Positions 58,211 to 64,000 of a stretch of DNA of 64,000 nucleotides are shown in pieces; the stretch's first letter is position 1, and each line of letters opens with the position of its first letter. Source of the stretch: Mesorhizobium loti CJ3sym. Lineage in GTDB: Bacteria > Pseudomonadota > Alphaproteobacteria > Rhizobiales > Rhizobiaceae. The notes under the pieces are model-generated. The model was not told the DNA's origin. It searched no databases and was given only the letters and a program-made list of their open reading frames with translations. The DNA is taken from assembly GCF_000472785.1 (NCBI RefSeq), contig NZ_AXAL01000020.1:62001-126000 (forward strand), given 5' to 3'. A program made the translations under genes and the position numbers.

Positions 58211-59170
58211 ATGGATCAGGCCAAAGGACCAAGGAAAGGCAGAACCATAGGCAAGACCAACGATGTCAACGCCGACCTGATCGCAGTCGTGGTCGCCGTG
58301 AACGACGCTGGACCATGTGTTCTGACCATCGAACAGGGGGCCGCTCTTCCCTCGGGCCCGTTTGAGCTCGCTCATCGTTCGCTCCAGTCGGGGCTCAGGG
58401 CATGGGTAGAACTGCAGACCGGTCAGCCTCTCGGTTATATCGAGCAGCTCTACACCTTTGCCGATCGCGATCGGGTCGGCGCCAACCAGCGCGTGATCTC
58501 GATCAGCTATCTCGCACTCACCCGCGAAGAAGATGCGGGCGCCTCGGGCAGGCGCAGTTGGGCCAGCTGGTACGACTATTTTCCGTGGGAGGATCATCGC
58601 TCCGGCAGGCCCCCGATAGTGCTGGAAGAATTGCGGCCGCGCCTTATCGAATGGGCGGACGGCGCGGACGACGGCGCGACGCGCTTCGATCGCCGACGGC
58701 GAGCGGCGGTTGCCTTTGCCTTGGACGGCCGGGCATGGAACGAAGAGCTCGCGCTGCAGCGCTACGAGCTGCTCTACGAAGCCGCCCTGGTGGAGGAAGC
58801 AAAGCGCGGCGGAGTTTTGGCCATCCTCGCTTCGGTGCCGGGCAGATCGATGATCGCCGATCACCGCCGCATTCTGGCAACGGCTATTGCGCGACTGCGC
58901 TCCAAAATCAAATACCGGCCTGTTGTGTTCGAACTGATGCCGCCGCTCTTCACGCTTTTGCAGCTACAGCGAACTGTGGAGGCGCTCTCCGGCAGGCTCA
59001 TCAACAAGCCGAACTTTCGCCGGCTCATAGAGCAGCAGGAACTGGTTGAGAAGACAGGGGCGACGACCGCCGAGACCGGCGGCCGGCCGGCGCAGCTCTA
59101 CCGCTTCCACCATACTATTCTCGACGAGAGGCCTGTGGCCGGCACAAAATTGCCGATCGCACGGGCTTGA
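58211..59170 (+). CDS. nrtR: NrtR, Nudix-related NAD-biosynthesis regulator
   Basis: The 319-residue protein has an N-terminal Nudix-like domain without the catalytic Nudix box (LIAVVVAVNDAGPCVLTIEQ; QLYTFADRDRVG; VISISYLAL) and a C-terminal winged helix (LLQLQRTVEALSGRLINKPNFRRLIE). NrtR proteins bind ADP-ribose or related NAD products and repress NAD synthesis genes. It is encoded just upstream of nadABC in the same direction, and two palindromes lie in between. Confidence 0.9.
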   Translation: MDQAKGPRKGRTIGKTNDVNADLIAVVVAVNDAGPCVLTIEQGAALPSGPFELAHRSLQSGLRAWVELQTGQPLGYIEQLYTFADRDRVGANQRVISISYLALTREEDAGASGRRSWASWYDYFPWEDHRSGRPPIVLEELRPRLIEWADGADDGATRFDRRRRAAVAFALDGRAWNEELALQRYELLYEAALVEEAKRGGVLAILASVPGRSMIADHRRILATAIARLRSKIKYRPVVFELMPPLFTLLQLQRTVEALSGRLINKPNFRRLIEQQELVEKTGATTAETGGRPAQLYRFHHTILDERPVAGTKLPIARA

Positions 59171-59177
59171 CACCGCT

Positions 59178-59222
59178 TATAGTCACAACGATTATATACG
59201 CCTTATAATCAGGTAGACTATA
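59178..59222 (+). promoter_or_regulatory. Two tandem palindromic operators, probable NrtR sites
   Basis: Site 1 (59178-59196) is TATAGTC-N5-GATTATA and site 2 (59204-59222) is TATAATC-N5-GACTATA. Both are 19-base inverted repeats of TATARTC, spaced 26 bases centre to centre, and together they form a larger mirror arrangement. They sit directly before the nadA ribosome-binding site (GGAGG), where bound protein would block the promoter. Confidence 0.8.
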
Positions 59223-59234
59223 ACTGGAGGCTCG

Positions 59235-60209
59235 ATGAGCGCCGTCCTGCCTTCGAGCGCCTCACTGTACGACCGCGTTCGGCGCGTTATCCCACCGATC
59301 GAGTGGCCGGTCTTCGTCGAGGATATCGATGCAATCCTGAAACTGAAGCGACAGCGCAATGCCGTCATCCTGGCGCATAACTACCAGACGCCGGAGATTT
59401 TTCACTGCGTGGCTGACATCGTTGGCGACAGCCTGGCGCTGGCCCGCAAGGCCATGACGGTCGATGCGGACGTCATCGTGCTCGCGGGCGTGCATTTTAT
59501 GGCCGAGACCGTCAAGCTGCTCAATCCGGACAAGACCGTGCTCATCCCGGATCTCGGCGCCGGCTGCTCGCTGGCGGACTCGATCACGGCCGAAGACGTG
59601 CGCATGATGCGGCAGCGCTATCCGTCCGTTCCGGTCGTCACCTACGTCAACACCTCCGCCGCGGTGAAAGCCGAGTCAGACATTTGCTGTACCTCAGGCA
59701 ACGCGCTTGCAGTCGTAAAGTCGCTCGGCGCGCCGCGTGTGATCATGCTGCCCGATGAATATCTGGCGAAGAACATCGCGGCGCAGACCAAGGTCGAGAT
59801 CATTGCCTGGAAGGGGCGCTGCGAAGTGCATGAGCGTTTCTCGGCGGCCGACATCCGCGAGTTGCGTGAGGCCCATCCCGGCATCAGTGTACTTGCCCAT
59901 CCCGAATGTCCGCCTGAAGTGGTCGCGGAAGCCGATTTCGCCGGCTCGACGGCGGCGATGTCCGACTATGTCGCTTGGCACAAGCCGGCGCGTGTGGCGC
60001 TGATGACGGAATGTTCAATGAGCGACAATGTCGCGGTCGAGCATCCGGACGTGGATTTCGTGCGTCCCTGCAATCTGTGCCCACATATGAAGCGCATCAC
60101 ACTTCGTAACATCCGCACCGCGATCGAGGAGAACCGCCACGTCGTCACGATCGATCCTCATGTCGCTGAACGGGCCCGCTGGGCTGTGGAACGCATGCTC
60201 TTTGTATGA
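59235..60209 (+). CDS. nadA: Quinolinate synthase NadA
   Basis: The 324-residue enzyme condenses iminoaspartate with dihydroxyacetone phosphate to quinolinate. The three 4Fe-4S Cys ligands are visible in [20 protein letters not shown] and [19 protein letters not shown] near residue 48 and MTECSMSDN near 255 are family landmarks. GGAGG precedes ATG. Its stop overlaps the nadB start. Confidence 0.97.
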   Translation: MSAVLPSSASLYDRVRRVIPPIEWPVFVEDIDAILKLKRQRNAVILAHNYQTPEIFHCVADIVGDSLALARKAMTVDADVIVLAGVHFMAETVKLLNPDKTVLIPDLGAGCSLADSITAEDVRMMRQRYPSVPVVTYVNTSAAVKAESDICCTSGNALAVVKSLGAPRVIMLPDEYLAKNIAAQTKVEIIAWKGRCEVHERFSAADIRELREAHPGISVLAHPECPPEVVAEADFAGSTAAMSDYVAWHKPARVALMTECSMSDNVAVEHPDVDFVRPCNLCPHMKRITLRNIRTAIEENRHVVTIDPHVAERARWAVERMLFV

Positions 60210-61747
60210 CGGCGGACATTCATCACATTGGCGGAGCGCCGGTCATCATCGGGGCCGGTATCGCCGGGCTCATGACGGCGCTTCACCTGGCGCCGCAACC
60301 AGTCGTTCTGCTCTCCAGAAGCCCACTCGGGACGGAGGCCTCGAGCACCCTCGCGCAGGGCGGCCTCGCAGCGAGTCTTGGGGAGGACGACAGCCCCGAC
60401 CTGCACCTCGCCGATACGCTTGCTGCCGGCGATGGGCTTTGCGACGAACAAATGGCCAGGCGGGTGGTAGAGGCCGCACCTCAAGCCGTCGAGAACCTTA
60501 TTCGTCTTGGTGCTCCTTTCGACCGGTCGCTGGACGGGAGGCTGCAGCTGGGCCTGGAAGCGGCGCATTCGCGTCGCCGCATCGTGCACGCCGCCGGCGA
60601 CGCAACCGGCCGCGAGTTGTTTCGGGCGCTACTCGGCGTGGCGCGGCGAACCCGTTCGATCACGATCATGGAAGGCATGACAGCGCTTCGCTTGGTTGTC
60701 GCGGAAGGGAGCATTGTAGGGGTGGTGGCTGCCCTGCACGGCGGCGTGTTCGCATTGCCCACACGCCGCGTGGTGCTGGCCACCGGTGGGATGGGCGGCC
60801 TGTTTTGCGACACAACCAATCCGCTCTCCACATTCGGGCATGGCCTGGCGCTGGCCGCCTGCGCGGGCGCGGAACTAGCCGATCTCGAATTCGTGCAATT
60901 CCACCCAACGGCCCTCGACATTGCGCGCCGGCCAATGCCGCTTGTCAGCGAAGCAGTGCGTGGCGAAGGCGCGGTGCTGATCGATGAGCACGGCCATCGC
61001 TTCCTGGCAGATACGCCCGGGGCAGAACTCGCATCGCGCGATGTGGTCGCGCGCGCGATCTCGGATCAGCTCGCAGCCGGGCATGGCGTCTATCTCGATG
61101 CCCGACATTGTCTCGGGCAGAAATTCGCAAGACGCTTTCCGGCAATCGACGCTATTTGCAAGCATGCCGGCATCGATCCGGCGGTGGAACCCATTCCCGT
61201 GCGGCCCGCTGCTCACTATCACATGGGCGGCGTGGCCGTTGACGCCGATGGGCGAACTTCCGTTAGCGGCCTGTGGGCCTGTGGCGAAGTCGCATGCACG
61301 GGACTGCATGGCGCCAACCGGCTTGCCAGCAACTCGCTGACCGAAGCGGTTGCAACCGCCGCCTGGGTGGCTGAAAGCGTCGCGGCTACCGCTGCGGGTT
61401 GGCAGTGGCCTAGGCTTCCCGCAACTGTTCCCATTCGGCCCGACCCTTCACCTATTCGCCCGATTGTGTCCAATGCGCTTGGCATTGTTCGGAATGGGAA
61501 ATCACTGCGCGACACGGTCGCGACACTGCTGCCGATATCTGTTTGCGAGACGGCCGCGGCCGATCCGGCCCTGGTGGCATTGTTGATGGCGATCGCCGCG
61601 CTTCGGCGCGAGGAGAGCCGCGGCTCCCACTATCGATCCGATTTCCCTGGCCGCGATGCCGCCGCCCTCCCCTCACGACTGACGCTCTGCACAGCTTTTG
61701 AGAATGCCGTCACGCTCAGATGGCAAGCATCCGAACGGAGCCTTTGA
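60206..61747 (+). CDS. nadB: L-aspartate oxidase NadB
   Basis: The 513-residue flavoenzyme oxidises L-aspartate to iminoaspartate. It has the FAD start [45 protein letters not shown] and [21 protein letters not shown] with the catalytic His/Arg region of the fumarate reductase fold. It overlaps nadA by 4 bases (ATGA). Confidence 0.96.
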   Translation: MTADIHHIGGAPVIIGAGIAGLMTALHLAPQPVVLLSRSPLGTEASSTLAQGGLAASLGEDDSPDLHLADTLAAGDGLCDEQMARRVVEAAPQAVENLIRLGAPFDRSLDGRLQLGLEAAHSRRRIVHAAGDATGRELFRALLGVARRTRSITIMEGMTALRLVVAEGSIVGVVAALHGGVFALPTRRVVLATGGMGGLFCDTTNPLSTFGHGLALAACAGAELADLEFVQFHPTALDIARRPMPLVSEAVRGEGAVLIDEHGHRFLADTPGAELASRDVVARAISDQLAAGHGVYLDARHCLGQKFARRFPAIDAICKHAGIDPAVEPIPVRPAAHYHMGGVAVDADGRTSVSGLWACGEVACTGLHGANRLASNSLTEAVATAAWVAESVAATAAGWQWPRLPATVPIRPDPSPIRPIVSNALGIVRNGKSLRDTVATLLPISVCETAAADPALVALLMAIAALRREESRGSHYRSDFPGRDAAALPSRLTLCTAFENAVTLRWQASERSL

Positions 61748-61748
61748 C

Positions 61749-62630
61749 ATGACTTCACTTGCACCACTTCCCCAGATCATCATGGAGCCCATCGTGCGTT
61801 GTGCCCTACTTGAAGACCTGGGCAGAGCCGGCGACATCACGAGCGATGCGATCATTCCCGCCGATTGCAAAGCGACGCTGGCGTTGAATGCCCGGCAGGG
61901 AGGCGTTGTTGCCGGGCTCGACTTGGTCATGTTTGCCTTCCTGCTGGTCGATCCCGGGATCAGCATCCAGCTGCGTTGTCCTGAGGGCGGCAAGGTTTCG
62001 GCCGGCCAGACCATCGCGATCGTAAACGGGCCGGCGCGCAGCCTGCTGACGGCGGAGCGGACGGCGCTCAATTTCTTATGCAAACTCAGCGGCATCGCGA
62101 CGGCAACGGCTACGCTCGTAAACGCGGTGAGGGGCCATCACGCAAAAATCGTGTGCACGCGAAAGACGACGCCGGGCCTGCGCGTCCTGGAAAAATATGC
62201 GGTACGAGCGGGCGGCGGTGCCAATCACCGGTTCGCGCTCGACGACGCCGTGCTCATCAAGGACAACCACATCGCCATTGCCGGCGACATTCGCACTGCA
62301 ATCGAGCGCGCGCGCAGCGCCATAGGTCACATGGTCAAGATCGAGGTCGAGGTGGACAGGCTGGACCAGTTGGAGATCGCGCTTACAGCGGGCGTCGACG
62401 CCGTGCTCCTCGACAACATGTCGGTCGAGGACCTTGCGCAGGCTGTGGCTATGGTCGGGGGCCGTGCGATCACCGAGGCTTCAGGCCGGGTGACGCGGGC
62501 GAGTGCCGCGGCAATTGCGGCGACCGGCGTCGACCTCATATCGGTCGGCTGGCTTACCCACAGCGCGCCCATTCTAGACATCGGTCTCGACATGCCGGCC
62601 GACCGAAATTGCAACAGGCATCTGAACTGA
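61749..62630 (+). CDS. nadC: Nicotinate-nucleotide pyrophosphorylase NadC
   Basis: The 293-residue enzyme converts quinolinate and PRPP to nicotinate mononucleotide. TARKTTPGLR-like CTRKTTPGLRVLEKYAV and GGGANHRFALDDAVLIKDNH near residues 135-175 are diagnostic, as is EVEVDRLDQ. It starts 1 base after the nadB stop, so the three nad genes form one operon. Confidence 0.97.
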   Translation: MTSLAPLPQIIMEPIVRCALLEDLGRAGDITSDAIIPADCKATLALNARQGGVVAGLDLVMFAFLLVDPGISIQLRCPEGGKVSAGQTIAIVNGPARSLLTAERTALNFLCKLSGIATATATLVNAVRGHHAKIVCTRKTTPGLRVLEKYAVRAGGGANHRFALDDAVLIKDNHIAIAGDIRTAIERARSAIGHMVKIEVEVDRLDQLEIALTAGVDAVLLDNMSVEDLAQAVAMVGGRAITEASGRVTRASAAAIAATGVDLISVGWLTHSAPILDIGLDMPADRNCNRHLN

Positions 62631-62640
62631 TGGAGAGGAC

Positions 62641-62988
62641 ATGAGCCGGGATCGCAGGAACTCCTTTGGTCGCAGGCTAACCTGCATCGGCACGTCCCCG
62701 GTTCCACCAACAGCCGACGCAAGCCTGCTCGGCGACAAGCGCCACGCTTCAACAACGGAGGCGGGAACGACGGACCAGCAAGGCACAGAAAGCCGCGTCG
62801 CAGCCCTTGGCGTCATCATCTGCCGACTCGACGAGATGCGCCAGTTGGCGGCCTCTCACGGCCTGGAACTTCTGGGTTATCTGCTGGACGTCGCCTTCAC
62901 CGAATCCTGCGACGCGATCAGAAAGGAGCATTCCTGCGCTCAAAGTAAAACAACGGAAACCGAAATCCCCACGGATGACGTGAGTTGA
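62641..62988 (+). CDS. Hypothetical protein after nadC
   Basis: A 115-codon frame starts 10 bases after nadC with GGAG before ATG. The N-terminal half is polar and low-complexity; the C-terminal part (ICRLDEMRQLAASHGLELLGYLLDVAFTE) looks like a short helical domain seen in small rhizobial proteins of unknown function. It may be translated with the nad operon. No function can be assigned. Confidence 0.5.
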   Translation: MSRDRRNSFGRRLTCIGTSPVPPTADASLLGDKRHASTTEAGTTDQQGTESRVAALGVIICRLDEMRQLAASHGLELLGYLLDVAFTESCDAIRKEHSCAQSKTTETEIPTDDVS

Positions 62989-63134
62989 GCCTGCGGGCAG
63001 CAGTTGGAGAATCCGCTTCAAGCGCGCCACCGCTCGCGTTTCGATAGAAGACTTCCCGCTGGCATGCGCCTTGTCTTCAACATCCACTGCAACGCTCCAG
63101 GTCAAGGACGGAAGATTAGGAGAACAAGACCGTT

Positions 63135-64000
63135 ATGAACGAACTCAGCCCAGACCTGACCTCGGATCCAATCGGTTGGGCGCTTCCCCCCTGGACGCGA
63201 GCGGAAGCCCAGGCGGTCTACGACCTGCCTTTCAACGACCTTTTGTTTCAGGCGCAGACCCTTCACCGGCACAATTTCGATCCCAACAAGGTCCAGCTCA
63301 GCCGGCTTCTCAGCATCAAAACAGGCGGATGCCCGGAGGATTGCGGCTATTGCAGCCAATCGGCACATCACGAAAGCGGGTTGAAGGCGTCAAAGCTGAT
63401 GGAGGTCCGGCACGTCATCGCCGAGGCGACCAAGGCCCGTGACGCCGGCGCCACCCGCTATTGCATGGGCGCTGCCTGGCGAAACCCGAAGGCGCGCGAC
63501 ATGGACGCGGTGGTGGCGATGGTCGAGGGTGTCAAGGCACTCGGTATGGAGACCTGCATGACGCTCGGCATGCTCGATCTTGAGCAGGCCGCTCGTCTGA
63601 AAGAGGCCGGTCTCGACTACTACAACCACAACATCGACACCTCCGAGCGCTATTACTCAGAGATCATCTCGACGCGCACGTTTGCCGACCGGCTGGATAC
63701 GCTCGCCAATGTCCGCGACAGCGGCATTAAGGTCTGTTGCGGCGGCATTGTCGGCATGGGCGAAGAGCCGGTGGACCGGATCGACATGCTGGTGACGCTG
63801 GCCAACCTGCCGGAGCACCCGGAAAGCGTGCCGATCAACATGCTCATCCCGATCGAGGGCACCCCGCTTGCCGAGGCTAAACCCATCGAGCCGATCGAAT
63901 TCGTGCGCGTCATCGCGCTGGCGCGCATCATGATGCCGAAATCGCATGTCCGACTCTCCGCCGGCCGCACCGCCATGACCGATGAGATGCAGGCGCTGTG
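63135..64000 (+). CDS. bioB: Biotin synthase BioB (partial, 3' end cut by window edge)
   Basis: The first 288 codons are visible. The radical SAM motif [13 protein letters not shown] is near residue 65, followed by [29 protein letters not shown] and [12 protein letters not shown], all diagnostic of BioB, which inserts sulfur into dethiobiotin. ATG at 63135. The nad-bio neighbourhood matches the vitamin gene blocks reported on M. loti symbiosis islands, so bioF/D/A are expected just outside the window. Confidence 0.96.
   Translation, partial: MNELSPDLTSDPIGWALPPWTRAEAQAVYDLPFNDLLFQAQTLHRHNFDPNKVQLSRLLSIKTGGCPEDCGYCSQSAHHESGLKASKLMEVRHVIAEATKARDAGATRYCMGAAWRNPKARDMDAVVAMVEGVKALGMETCMTLGMLDLEQAARLKEAGLDYYNHNIDTSERYYSEIISTRTFADRLDTLANVRDSGIKVCCGGIVGMGEEPVDRIDMLVTLANLPEHPESVPINMLIPIEGTPLAEAKPIEPIEFVRVIALARIMMPKSHVRLSAGRTAMTDEMQAL

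Overview
The window looks like part of a Mesorhizobium symbiosis island (integrative element), probably from a strain of the M. loti type. Diagnostic features are two nifA genes, a LacI/GalR gene (fixV-like) upstream of the second nifA, an island-borne rpoN2 behind a peroxiredoxin gene, nodZ-noeL-nolK for fucosylated Nod factor, dctABD, and a nrtR-nadABC-bioB vitamin block. Decayed insertion sequences and gene fragments lie between the functional blocks. I identified everything by reading motifs and family resemblance; no database search was run.

Left part (1-16.7 kb, almost all minus strand). An oligopeptide-type ABC importer (ATPase, binding protein, two permeases) is followed by a PhnF/HutC-like GntR regulator. 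A seven-gene run from 16408 down to 8109 encodes phosphoenolpyruvate mutase, a class I aminotransferase, a CTP-type nucleotidyltransferase, a CDP-alcohol phosphatidyltransferase-like membrane protein, a methyltransferase, an asparagine-synthase-like amidotransferase and a nucleotidyltransferase/HisC-like fusion. This reads as a phosphonate biosynthesis operon. It is preceded by a NifA upstream activator sequence (16624-16639) and a -24/-12 promoter (16543-16557), so it should be expressed with nitrogen fixation. A second methyltransferase gene (6168-6944) sits behind a copy of the nifH promoter and a broken nifH.

Middle part (16.9-41.1 kb). A NifA-type promoter precedes a cytochrome P450, ferredoxin, SnoaL-like protein, double-domain SDR and luciferase-like monooxygenase, matching in order the y4v cluster I recall from Sinorhizobium NGR234. 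Next come prxS-rpoN2, then (convergent) nifQ, fdxB and a DUF683 gene behind a nifH'/'nifX-associated fusion scar. An ABC exporter under another nifH-type promoter follows, then an iscN remnant, nifS-nifW, fixABCX, nifA1, nifB-fdxN-nifZ-fixU and a SIR2-like gene. Four copies of a nifH promoter/leader (near 7.6, 22.8, 27.5 and 29.7 kb) appear to have put accessory genes under NifA/RpoN control.

Right part (42-64 kb). nodZ-noeL-nolK are behind a nod box at 45732-45781. Then come two inverted IS481-type transposase remnants flanking an FAD amine oxidoreductase gene and a metK remnant, followed by dctD-dctB divergent from dctA with its own -24/-12 promoter. fixV is followed by a truncated sugar-phosphate isomerase/epimerase gene and nifA2, whose AAA+ domain carries GAFTSA instead of the usual GAFTGA. 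The window closes with nrtR, two tandem palindromic operators, nadA-nadB-nadC, a small unknown gene and the 5' part of bioB.

As a working picture, FixV turns on NifA2; NifA2 (and perhaps NifA1) with RpoN2 turns on nif/fix genes, prxS-rpoN2 itself, the P450 cluster, an exporter and the phosphonate operon; DctABD supplies plant dicarboxylates; and nad/bio genes support vitamin-independent growth.
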